64,000 bases of DNA, from NCBI GenBank assembly GCA_020631485.1, contig JAHDHC010000004.1:29236-93235 (forward strand), read 5' to 3'. The stretch's first letter is position 1. Each line of letters begins with the position of its first letter. Positions 33,071-42,228 of the stretch are shown piece after piece. The DNA is from Candidatus Altimarinota bacterium. GTDB taxonomy: Bacteria > Patescibacteriota > Gracilibacteria > BD1-5 > UBA6164. Under the pieces are notes generated by a model, which saw nothing but the letters and a program-made list of their open reading frames with translations, did not search any database and was not told the origin of the DNA. The position numbers were made by a program, and so were the translations under genes.

Positions 33071-33099
33071 AAAAAATCAGCTTTTAGGCTGATTTTTTT
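33071..33099. terminator. Bidirectional intrinsic terminator
   Basis: Stem AAAAATCAGC/GCTGATTTTT with a 6-base loop and T-run, between convergent genes; the TAA of the minus-strand membrane protein lies in its loop. Confidence 0.88.
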
Positions 33100-33563
33100 G
33101 TTGAGATTTTTTTCTGTTTCTTGAGTTTACAGGTTTCAAGATACTTGAGCTGGTCATATATTGCGTACGCAATCAGGAAGATTCAGAGGATTTTTAGCTC
33201 GAGTCCGTGATAGGGGAGTGATCCTATGAGTCCTGCGAGACCTATGTAGTAAGCAAGAGTTATACTACAACTTGGACAGCCAGAGACGATTGCTACAAAG
33301 GCCCCTCCAAGAGCTCATTCTACTCATCTTTTTGGGGAGAAGTACTGAACCTTGTACATGATACTCGCAAGAAAAAATCAAAAAAGTACGGCTGAGATAG
33401 CTGTTAGGATAATTTCTGCGTGGACAAACCACGCTCAGATATTTCCAGTCACAAGATCGATATCGAGAAAAAAATATGTCGGTGCGACAATAAGGCTCGC
33501 TCATATGAGGAAGTAGACGAAAAAGAGTTTTTGTGAAAAGACTTTTTTTATATTTTTGATCAT
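33084..33563 (-). CDS. Four-span membrane protein with GCPSC motif
   Basis: 159 residues with four hydrophobic segments (LFFVYFLIGASLIVAP, EIILTAISAVLFGFFLASIM, GGAFVAIVSGCPSCSITLA, LKILGIFLIAYAIYDQL). CPSC at the end of the third span is a thioredoxin-like CxxC pair at the membrane interface; a further Cys is in the basic tail (YLETCKLKKQKK). It might handle thiols or a metal; MerT-like or small DsbD-like carriers are possibilities, but I do not assign a family. Convergent with the 87-aa gene. Confidence 0.75.
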
Positions 33564-33643
33564 ATTTTTATTAAAACAAACTATGTTTGTAGTATAGCAT
33601 ATAAATCGATCTTATAAAAAGCTTAATAGTTGACTTTTATTAA

Positions 33644-34366
33644 TTACATCACTTGATAGAATTGTATGTCTTCGTCTTTGAATCTGTAGAGCTTTGCTGG
33701 TCTGTTGGTAGTTCTATCAAGCTCGCCAGTTTCTTCGAGGAGTCCGAGTTTTATGATCCTTTTTTGGAAATTTCTCTTGTCAAAGGTCTTGTTTGGGAAA
33801 ATGATCTCGTAGAGATCCTGGAGCTGGCTCATACGGAAACTCTCGTCGAGGATTCATTTTGCGACATTGGTGTATTCAAACTTCCATATAAGCCTCTGTT
33901 TTGCATAGCGAGTGATGTCTAAGTGATCTCCTCAAACATTCTCTTTACGAAAACCAGTATTATTCTCATTGAGATCATTGTATTTTACGATAGCAACACG
34001 AGTGAGATCAGCTTGTTTGAGAATGACTTCAGATCGTACAATCGCAATATATGAGAGTGAGAGAGTATGTCACCTCTTGTCTCTGTTGGGTTCTCAAAAA
34101 GTGTAGAGTTGCTCTTTGTATACTCAGCTAATTCCTGTTTTTCTCTTTAGAATATTATCAAAGTTTTCCTCAAGGTTAAATCATGCTGAGATGATTCACC
34201 CAGGAAGTATGTAGGAGTTTTTCCCGTCAAGCTCATGTTTGAGGAGTACAACACAGAGCTCTCACATGTAGACGGTAAATATGACTATATCCATGGCAGG
34301 GATAGGAATAGAGAGTTTCTCTGACCAGATATCAGTCTGTGCAGCGTTATTGATAAGAAATGACAT
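33644..34366 (-). CDS. nrtR: NrtR-like transcription regulator (Nudix domain plus winged helix)
   Basis: 240 residues. N-terminal PAMDIVIFTVYMGELCVVLLK and LPGGIISAGFNLEENFDNILKRKTG follow the Nudix fold of NrtR, with the catalytic Nudix glutamates degenerate (FDNILKRKTG in place of REUxEE), as in sensor-type NrtR. The C-terminal winged helix is clear (MSQLQDLYEIIFPNKTFDKRNF, LGLLEETGE, RPAKLYRF). NrtR proteins sense ADP-ribose and repress NAD genes; here it is the last gene of the NAD-salvage operon. ATG 34366 chosen because it leaves the usual short N-terminal extension; ATG 34294 (216 aa) is the alternative. Confidence 0.85.
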
Positions 34367-34448
34367 AGATTATGTATTTGTATTATATACACTTATATTA
34401 CTTGTTTTAGAGAGTGATGTCAATTTTTCTCCTTTAAAAATAGACTTT

Positions 34449-35054
34449 TTATGTATACAATCAATGTGATTGTATTATGTTTGCTATATTGTGACTTAAA
34501 ATTCATTCTACACTCTTTGCATTTTTCACTTGTTCTTTTGCAAGTGTACTTGATATATCTGGAAGGTCTGGGATTTCAATAAAACGATAGTTTTTCATAT
34601 CATAATCTGCAGGATCTACATGATCGTATCAGGGTCTTTGTACAAAAACTTTAGGAAGCACATGTTCTATATATTTTTGAGTATTTCCAAGCCATCAAGA
34701 CATTGTCGAAATTACGTCGGAGCCATAAATGAACTCAGGATCTATTCAACGACATTCTGTGAAATAAGCATTTTCTTGGAGCGTAGAAGTATGTGTCTCA
34801 TTTTTTCCTTCGAAAAAATATGTATCTAATTCTACTGGAAGATTGAGTTCAAGGAGTTCTTTATAAAATTCTCTGATTAAGACTCCGTGTTTTTCATGAT
34901 CAATTCAGAAATTTTTATCTTTTCTCTTTCAAGAAGGTAATAAGATAATACGATCGACTTTGTTTCATGTTTCAAGCACTCACTCTACTATACGATAATG
35001 TGCAAGGGTTGGAGGATTAAAACTCCCCCCATATACGGCTATATTTGTTTTCAT
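34449..35054 (-). CDS. nadD: Nicotinate-nucleotide adenylyltransferase
   Basis: 201 residues. AVYGGSFNPPTLAHYRIV at the N-terminus is the nucleotidyltransferase (T/H)xGH-type motif GGSFNPPTxAH of NadD, and DISSTLAKEQ near residue 170 is the ISSTxxR-like second motif with Lys/Glu substitutions. The middle (LLPSGKRKDKNF) also fits. It adenylates nicotinate mononucleotide to deamido-NAD. Position between the radical SAM gene and the NrtR-like gene in the NAD operon confirms the call. Confidence 0.92.
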
Positions 35055-35081
35055 AGGAGTAGAATTAATAAGTATTATCAT

Positions 35082-36107
35082 TTAGAATATCAGGCTTCCT
35101 TCATCATCCCAATGAGAATAAAGTTTTCCATTTTGTCGAATGATAGAGTATTTTTGACTCTCAATATTTCCTTTTGAATCCATACAGTCATCGTCAACCA
35201 GAGTAGATATCTTTCCATGTACTGAATAGAGGAGCTGTCAGAAAGGAAGTCTTGCCAGAGCTTTTCATTCACGTTTTATGAATCTCTTGATTTTTCTTAG
35301 GAGCCTGTCATCGAATGCATTTTTTTGTATCCATGTATCTATTTGTCACTCTCAACTTGTAAATAATTCTCGAAATATCACTTGGTCTACTCAATATGCT
35401 TCACACTTTTTGAAAAATGCTTCAACTCAGTTTTCAAATTCTTTGTGATAGGCACTATTGAGATTGAAGCTGAGCCTGAGATTAAATCATCTTGATTTAA
35501 TCTTTTGACATAATTCTTGTATATCAAAGGCAATATTTTCTTTTATTCCTGAAATTTGAGTATTTTCTTTTGAATCAAAGCTTGAGAGCGATAATGATAT
35601 AGTTTTGACTCAGATCTTTTCAAGTAAATCTAGTTTCTTGTCATCGATAAGGATTCAGCTTGTTTGTATTTCTATTTTTCTAAATTTATTGTCTCAGAGT
35701 TCTTCATTCACACTCGATATGAATTCTAGAAATCAATCATTGACTATGGGGTCTGAGAGTCATCATGTAAGCATAAGTGTTTCTGTTCATTCTTCTTTTG
35801 TCCATGACATAGCGTCGAGATATCTTCTTCTAAATGCTTCATAATCACTTTTTGATCTCACTATTTCTCATAGGTCTTCTTCATGCATTGCTGATATGCA
35901 ATATTTACATCTGTTTGGACAGATTCCTGGGACATCTATACTCAAGCTCTGAAATCGTTTTGATCACTGTCTGAGTACCTTTTTCTTCGGGACAAAAGAC
36001 AGTATTTTCTCAACGAGATCTTCATAGTGATCTTTTAAACTGAGATATTGTCATTCGTATTCAGAATCATTTTCTCATGCTTTTTCATGAGTGATTCAAT
36101 GATGCAA
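35082..36107 (-). CDS. Radical SAM protein of unknown function in the NAD operon
   Basis: 341 residues from the TTG chosen here. The [4Fe-4S]/SAM motif is CPNRCKYC (CxxxCxxC), preceded by LSIDVPGI and followed by MLTGGLSDPIVNDGFLEFI (GGE-like strand) and a TIM-barrel-like series (FRKIEIQTSGILID, TISLSLSSFD, FNLRLSFNLNSAYH, VIFRELFTSGEGQ). No C-terminal auxiliary Cys cluster is evident; a single VDDDCMDSKG remains. The frame is open back to 36188, where it overlaps the end of nadE, but has no ATG or GTG there; TTG 36107 is the only standard start, and a start at ATA 36167 is possible. The reaction is unknown; position suggests NAD or nicotinamide-related chemistry. Confidence 0.8.
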
Positions 36108-36175
36108 ATTTTCAACTACAGTTGGGATATCTATATTTTTTATAATACCTTGATTAGTAAGTAATATATACTCGT

Positions 36176-37000
36176 TTAGGTAGCTTTTTTATGTATATCA
36201 AAGATCGGTGGCATGGTCATTTTGTGTGCATTTCATTCGTGTCTTGTACTGTAAATTTCCATTACTTCTTTTGGCCTTCACTCATAATCCTTTGCTCTAA
36301 ATCAGTAGTCATATTGTTGTAAAGCCCATTCTAGTTCATCATAATTAGCTCATATTTGATCTTCATCTGTTGCTCAATCTGTATGAAGTCCATCAGTTGC
36401 AATTGCTTGTACTACATCTTGGTTTACTCAGAGATGATCAGCAAGTTCACGGACTTCATGTTTGTAGAGTTCTCCGATTGGACTAATGTCTACGGCTCCG
36501 TCACCAAACTTTGTAAAAAATCAGATTCCATAATCTTCTATGAGATTTCATGTTCCTGCAACGAGGAGATTGCTTTTGTTAGCTGTATCATACAAGACAT
36601 TTGCTCTAAGTCTCGAGCGTAAGTTTGCATCTGCAATCTTGTTTTTATAGGCGTCATCTCCTCTCTGTAAACAGTTCCTGAGAGCTTCATATGGTCATGT
36701 GAGATCTATGATATCTGACGTTACGTTTGCATAGTGTTTTTGGAGCCAGTCTATATGTGCTCCTGCTCTATCAATTTCTTCTGGATTTTGATGAATAGGC
36801 ATACTCAATACTTTTAGAATCTTTCCAGATTCTGCACAAAGAGTTGAGCTGAGTCCAGAATCAACTCATCCCGAAACTCATACGACATATCAATCAGAAT
36901 TGAAATTGTCTGCATAAGCACTGAGTTGATCTGTTAAGTTTTTTTGTACTTGATCATAGTCTAAGTTACGTCTTTTTGGTGTAAGTATTGTAGTTTTCAT
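36176..37000 (-). CDS. nadE: NAD synthetase, ammonia-dependent type
   Basis: 274 residues, the length of the single-domain NH3-dependent enzyme (no glutaminase domain). ATP-binding P-loop [16 protein letters not shown] (residues about 39-54), then the deamido-NAD site: [40 protein letters not shown] and [21 protein letters not shown]. Ends with the C-terminal HKM motif region. It amidates deamido-NAD made by NadD. Several glycines are TGA. In the operon between pncB (34 bases upstream) and the radical SAM gene (overlapping frame). Confidence 0.95.
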
Positions 37001-37033
37001 AATATGTATAATGAGTTATTAATAATTTTAGTT

Positions 37034-38389
37034 TTATACAAGTATTTCTTGTCTTTCTAGACCTGAGTTTCAAAATATTCCTCTTATATAATTAAGTCTG
37101 TCTTGTTCTCAGATATGTTTGCCTGGGTTGTCAGAAAGTTTTACGGTGCTGATCCATGTCCCATCTGGCCTTTGTACCTGGGTTGGCTTTATGACAATTG
37201 AAAATGATCCAAATGGTCAGAGTCCTTCTATTTCTCTTGGCCAAGTTCATTTTGAGTTATTGGTCGCATTGGTTCACCATCCATAACTGAGTCTTGCAAT
37301 TTTGTCTCTGAAGCTTGTTTGTATCTCTACGATCTTTGATGCTGTGAGTCCATCACTGGGTATGGCAATAGCATTCATGGGATCTTGATCATTTTTTATG
37401 AGAAAATCGATATATTCTGGAACTCAGATCATAGGATCTTTACTATCAAGCCTCACTCCATCATGATTTTGGACTATATCACTTGGACAGTTTTTGAAGT
37501 AAAAGCTTGATCCATAAGTGTCTGGGAGAAGTATTCCTAGTCATTTATGATGATGTTGCCATTTACGATCTATTTCATACATGTTTGCGACAATCTCAGA
37601 AGGACTATCATGCAGTGCGGTTGGGACCATTCTGAGCTCATGTGCATTTGTTCCGATAGGATTTGAGCCTCAGGCTTCTTTTGCAAGAAGGACATTTGAG
37701 GTTCCGATGAATTGCATTCCGAGTCATTCTGAAAGTATCTGATTGACCATCCTTTGATAGTCTGTACTCCATGATCTTCTTGTTCCAAACTCTGAAACTC
37801 CGGCATCTGGAGCAGTTTTTAGGGTATCTATGTCACGATAGAGTCGTTGCATCATCTCTGTTATGATTCTTGAGAACTCAACTTTTGTAATCTTTTCTTT
37901 TTCTATATAGCTATAGTTATAGAGAGTGTTAATAATTTTGAGTCAGAAGATCTCCCACATCATTGAGTCTGCCCATTTTCCTTCAAAGCTCAGGGTATGA
38001 TTGTTGGTTTCATCTTTTCAGAGCTTATAGTCAGGGAGTTTGAAGTTGCGGAGATATTCAAGAGTATCTTCAGAGAACAATCTATCGCCAGTTGGTCAAA
38101 GTATTCATCTCATATATGAGAGGTCAGCATCACTGACTCAGCCAATATTTCTTGTTGCATTGAGTTGAGCACGAAGCATTCATTCATCTATAACCTTTGC
38201 TGTTTGTATTCAAGGAGTTCTGATTTTCATTTCCCATTGCACATTGAGATCTTTGTATTCTTCTTGTGCGAGGATAAAATCTAGCATGAGAAATTTGTAT
38301 ACATCATTGTTAAGGAGATTATCTACTTCAGCCTCATCACGTGCAACGGCAAAGACATCTTTTGCGTCGTATAGTAGATTTGTTTTCAT
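37034..38389 (-). CDS. pncB: Nicotinate phosphoribosyltransferase
   Basis: 451 residues. Family blocks: LLNNDVYKFLMLDFIL (start), EFGTRRSWSTDYQRMV, MQFIGTSNVLLAKEAGG, NPIGTNAHELRMV (equivalent of the GTxAHE catalytic-loop region) and IPSDGLTASKIVEI, ending RLSYGWGTNATNNS with the phosphate-binding glycines. It converts nicotinate and PRPP to nicotinate mononucleotide. Its ATG lies 4 bases from the stop of the Nudix gene. Length is within the range of the family. Confidence 0.93.
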
Positions 38390-38393
38390 AGCT

Positions 38394-38957
38394 TTATCGG
38401 TTAGTTGGTATTCATTTTCCAGCTCGTATATATCTGAGAGCAGTGCCGAGCTTTGCTCATACTCTCAACTCTAAGTCATTTGCTGCGTGTATGAGATATT
38501 CATCTATCTTGTCAGTATCGACTTGGTGAATTTTTATATCTTCATCTTCTCAGAGTTGTTGTCATAGGAAGTTTCCGTCACATATCGTGTGATATATATC
38601 TGTTTCTTCACTTGTGAGTCCTCATGAGCTTGGGACTGTTTCGAGAAATTTTGAATCGATTGCGATTCTCCCAGCTTCTTCTCTGACTTCTTTTGCAATA
38701 GTTTCTATAGTAGGAATATCTTCATCACTGATCCCAGCAATAAGTCAGAGTTCATTTTTCTCAATGGGGACTCTATATTGCTCTATGAGGATGAAACATG
38801 AATTTTCTACATCTTCGAGAAGTGTCGCAGCAGCCTCAGAGATTCAGGGAAGGGTAGTACGCTCGACATATTCCCAATTCTTTGTTTTTCCAGTTTTTGA
38901 TATATATCATTTATTTACGAGTCTTGTGAATCTTCATTTTCATAATATTTCTTTCAT
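38394..38957 (-). CDS. Nudix hydrolase, ADP-ribose-diphosphatase-like
   Basis: 187 residues. NWEYVERTT and ILIEQYRVPIEKNELGLIAG match the ADP-ribose pyrophosphatase subgroup. Nudix box: GISDEDIPTIETIAKEVREEAGR, with the catalytic EVREEAG intact and the 5' part slightly degenerate (no clear GX5E). Members cleave ADP-ribose or NAD-related dinucleotides; within the NAD operon it would recycle ADP-ribose, the ligand sensed by NrtR-type regulators. The C-terminus extends through TGA-coded Gly (ELRVGAKLGTALRYIRAGK) to TAA four bases before pncB. Confidence 0.87.
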
Positions 38958-38992
38958 ATATCATCTATTAATTGTATTTTTTACACTTGTTT

Positions 38993-39769
38993 TTAGTCAA
39001 ATAATTGTACTCCTTTTTGTCATAATTTTTGAAGCATAGCTTCTGATGAATCAGGAGCAACTCATGCGATTCACTGTGTGTGAACTCGAGTATCAAAACC
39101 ATTTTTAGCTGCATCTTTTGCTGTTTCTCAAACACAGTAGTCAGTTGCAAGTCATACAATATTTACAATTTCTATATTGTAGGACTTGAGGACATCAGTA
39201 AGTGCTACAATAATCTCTCATTCAACATAGTGGCTTCATCCAAATCAGCTGTACGAATCAGATTCTAAGATATTTCACTTGAGTATATCTATGTCATAGG
39301 GACCAGTATTATAATCAGCAAATAACTTTGAACTTTCTGTTCCGCTCATTGCATGGTCAGGCCAGAGTGCTTGAACTCAGACTGTTGAGAGATATGATTT
39401 GAGAGCTTCGTAGTCATATTTTTCTCATTGGACAAAGCCATTGTTTTGGGGATTCCAGTTTTGAACTTCTTCTTGAGTGACAAAATACTCGGGATGTTTT
39501 AGAGGATTTGGATTGATTCATTGGGCAAAGGCTTCAGTAATTGCTATTTTATTTTTGTAAGTTGATGCGAGTGAGACATGTCCGACTGGATGTATATCTC
39601 GAGTATTGATTATGAGTCATCACTTTTCTCTTACTTCAGAAGTAAGCTTGTTTATGTATGGAGCGATTGAGCCTCATCACGCAACTCATAGCTCTCATGT
39701 TCAGCCTTCGTCTACAGGAACAAAGGTATTTTGATAATCAACGACTATCACTGCTTCGTTATTTTTCAT
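38993..39769 (-). CDS. pncA: Nicotinamidase (isochorismatase-like hydrolase)
   Basis: 258 residues. Catalytic triad motifs: VIVVDYQNTFVP (Asp), a Lys/His metal segment INTRDIHPVGHVS (D-x-H-P metal ligands), and VGLATDYCVGETAKDA with the catalytic Cys. GSHYVEGEIIVALTDV and DTRVHTQGIAGV complete the fold. It deamidates nicotinamide to nicotinate, the first step of the pathway encoded by the same operon. First gene of the operon, with a promoter and inverted repeats just upstream. Confidence 0.93.
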
Positions 39770-39795
39770 ATGTATCAGATTTAGGATATAAACAT

Positions 39796-39819
39796 GTAAA
39801 TAGCTATATTTGCATTTAC
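39796..39819. promoter_or_regulatory. Inverted repeat in the NAD-operon leader
   Basis: GTAAAT ... ATTTAC arms 12 bases apart, 27 bases before the pncA ATG. The half-site resembles that of the 39852-39864 dyad, so both may bind the NrtR-like regulator. Confidence 0.35.
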
Positions 39820-39851
39820 TTGATATTTTTCGATCAGGCTAGAAATATAAT

Positions 39852-39864
39852 TGTAATATTTACA
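39852..39864. promoter_or_regulatory. Candidate operator of the NAD operon
   Basis: 13-base dyad TGTAA-TAT-TTACA located 7 bases downstream of the -10 hexamer, over the expected transcription start. A regulator bound here would block initiation, as NrtR repressors do. Sequence differs from published NrtR boxes known from other phyla, so this is a prediction. Confidence 0.45.
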
Positions 39865-39870
39865 CTTACT

Positions 39871-39898
39871 AATATATGAAGTTTTGATTTTCTGTCAA
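39871..39898 (-). promoter_or_regulatory. Promoter of the NAD-salvage operon
   Basis: On the minus strand TTGACA (39898-39893), 16-base spacer, TATATT (39876-39871), about 100 bases before the pncA ATG. Best promoter match on this strand in the gap 39770-39913. Confidence 0.6.
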
Positions 39899-39913
39899 AT
39901 ATATTTATGTATT

Positions 39914-39948
39914 CAAAAATAAGACTAGTTTTTAGCTGTCTTATTTTT
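39914..39948 (-). terminator. Intrinsic terminator of the 290-aa secreted protein gene
   Basis: Stem AAAAATAAGAC/GTCTTATTTTT with 12-base loop, 34 bases after the gene's TAA on the minus strand; it isolates that gene from the NAD operon. Confidence 0.8.
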
Positions 39949-39981
39949 GATTTTATAGATATATGAATCGGTAGATGTTTC

Positions 39982-40854
39982 TTAGAGGTCACAAGTAAAT
40001 TTTCGTACACCATTCAGGATACATCTGTTGTCCACATCAGCGTATTGTAGATCAATATGAAAATCTAGATCTACATCATATTCTCAGGCTATGGTTTCCT
40101 CGCTCAATATTAGTGCTCCGTATTTGAGTCTATATGTGTAGGTATTTTTTTCTCAGTCAGTGTTTATGCCTCCCGTTTGACTTGCGATATTTTCACTCGT
40201 GGATATCGCTTGTATATTTCCACTGTAACTTTCCTGGTCGTATCAAAATCATTCTGTTCCATTCCAGTCATTTATACTGACTCATACTTGTTTAGAAAGA
40301 AGATTTGTTTTGAGCATGTCAAGCTCAAAGGCTGCTCATACGGTTTCTACAGTGACTACGAGTTCTCAGGCTCAAAAATTGTTTGATCAAAGAAGTATAT
40401 CTCCTATATCGTACTCTGGAGCTGAGATATTGAGACTTGGTGCATCTACATAGAAAATCGTAATTACGGTGGTTGTATTTCCGTTATTATCACTTATAGA
40501 AAAAATACTTCTATATTTTCCGTAGGGAAGTCAGACGATATTATAGAGTGCCTGATTTGTTGTGATAGATTCTCAAGTTTGATATGTAGCAGCGATATCT
40601 GTTCCCCAAGAGGATATTCCATCCCATTTTTGGATCACGAGTGACTCTGAGCTCGTATTTATTCACGAACTGGTGTCATCTATTCCATATTTGAGATCAA
40701 ATGTCCCGATAGGGAGTAAATCATTTTGATCTGGGAAACGAGTATATATGTTTGGTCTGACAGTTCCGCTAAATACATAAAATACCCCACTACTCTGTAA
40801 AAACATACAAAGTGCAAGAGTGACATATATAAGGTATTTTCAGAAATGCTTCAT
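39982..40854 (-). CDS. Secreted beta-rich surface protein (290 aa)
   Basis: Signal-peptide-like start (KYLIYVTLALCMFLQSSGVFYVFSG). The remainder is Ig/bacterial cadherin-like: DLKYGIDDTSS, LVIQKWDG, LPYGKYRSIFSISDNNGN, FYVDAPSLNISAPEYDIGD. It parallels the last ~240 residues of the 1380-aa protein at 42229-46371 (SYTISDDNSG, AIEKWDGSSWG, LSYGKYRASFEIYDNAGNS, FYVDEVEFNIS, GEKNTYSYDLKY), so the two are paralogues or one is a detached terminal module. Role inferred as cell-surface binding or complex assembly. 229 AT-rich bases follow before the divergent gene at 41084, including an ATTAATTATTAATTATTAATTAT tract near 40932; nothing else seen there. Confidence 0.82.
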
Positions 40855-41083
40855 AGGAAATATTTGATATATCACCACTAATACTAGCATATTTGTAAAG
40901 AAACTTGTACAAAAAAAACTAGACGATTTACATTAATTATTAATTATTAATTATATATTTCTTAATAGGAGATTAATTTGAGATTAATTTATTTTCTAAA
41001 AACCTTTTGCTGAAATGTATTTGTTTCCCTTTCGTTTTTCTATATAATTTTTTTTGTATACTTATATTTTTAAATGTGTGTTT

Positions 41084-42046
41084 ATGTTTTTACGTATTTT
41101 AAAAATCATCCTCAGTGTCTGTTTCTGTGTATTTATAAGTTGATCAGTGGTTGTTGCATGGACCTGATTGATCGCGAGTGATGGTGATCCACTTACATTT
41201 ACAAAATGGAATGAACTTGTTGCATATGTTGACTCTAAAATATCTTCTGGTATCAACTTGTGAACAGGAGAGGGGATATATGCCTGAACTGGATGACTTA
41301 CAACTGCAAATTTTAAATCACTCAATGCGGGAACGGGAATAGTTTTGAGTTCTGATGCTGATGAGATAACTATTAGCTCAAACGGAGTATGAGCAATACC
41401 AAGCATAAGTTCTGAAACAGTTGCAGTTGACCCTGGAACATGTAGTATGAGTACTACTCCATATAAAAGCTTTATGAATGCCTTTGTTTCAATCGTTTCT
41501 GGTTGAACCTGAGTAGAATTTACTCCAGTGTGAACTATAGATCCTGATAATAACAGTACCAATGATGCAAATATGATTGATAATAATTATACGAATCTGG
41601 TGTACAACAACTCAAACCAGTGAAGTGCCAATAAGTCTCTTCCTGCAATTGATCTTGGATCATCTCAAGTCGTATGAACTGTCAGACTCCACTGGTGGAA
41701 TCCACAAACCTATGGTACAACAAATTGAACGATTCAGTGAAGTAATAATGGTACGACTTGGACCAATCTCGCTACATGAATCGTAAAAAATTCATGAGCC
41801 ACATGAGACACGACAGATCATAGTGTCTCTGGATCATGGAGATATCTCAGATTTTTCAATGTCACATGACAAAATGTCAATTGGGTAGTTCTCAGTGAAA
41901 CAGAAGCTTTTGGTTCTGGTTCCTGAACTTCAATAAACCATCATGTATTTAACAGAGAAATTGAGATCCGTGAAAATGGATGAAATATACAAGTATGTAA
42001 CAATGAGTGAGATAGCTACAAAATAGAGATATTCTCTCTTCAATAG
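41084..42046 (+). CDS. Secreted protein with discoidin (F5/8 C)-like domain
   Basis: 320 residues, ATG to TAG. N-terminal hydrophobic segment (RILKIILSVCFCVFISGSVVVAW) suggests a signal anchor. Residues about 20-110 look like phage-tail/adhesin-type repeats (ASDGDPLTFTKWNELVAYVDSKI, FKSLNAGTGIVLSSDADEI). From about 175 a discoidin-like beta sandwich is seen: ANKSLPAIDLGSSQVVGTV, RLHWWNPQTYG, GSNNGTTWTNLATG, RYLRFFNVTGQNVNWVVLSE. Discoidin domains bind glycans or lipids. Five or more TGA glycines in the discoidin part. Ends before a terminator and belongs to the surface-protein cluster. Confidence 0.82.
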
Positions 42047-42087
42047 CTCTTAATATATGTTTTAATAATTGTGTATTAATCACTCAG

Positions 42088-42123
42088 TAAGCCTTTCTTC
42101 AATCATAGAGAGGCTTATTATTT
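42088..42123 (+). terminator. Intrinsic terminator
   Basis: Imperfect stem TAAGCCTTTCT/AGAGAGGCTTA with 8-base loop followed by a short T-run, between the discoidin-like and the 1380-aa genes. Confidence 0.65.
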
Positions 42124-42228
42124 TCTATATCTCACAATATAATTTATAAATACGTCAATATATAGTTTTTCTCAAGCTAGCAAATATCTGCTAAAATATA
42201 TAAGAGTTTATATATAACAATATAGCGC

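Noticed and set aside
35082..37000. nadE and radical SAM as one frameshifted fusion
   Set aside because: nadE ends at the normal family length and both reading frames have their own complete domains; a simple overlap is more likely.
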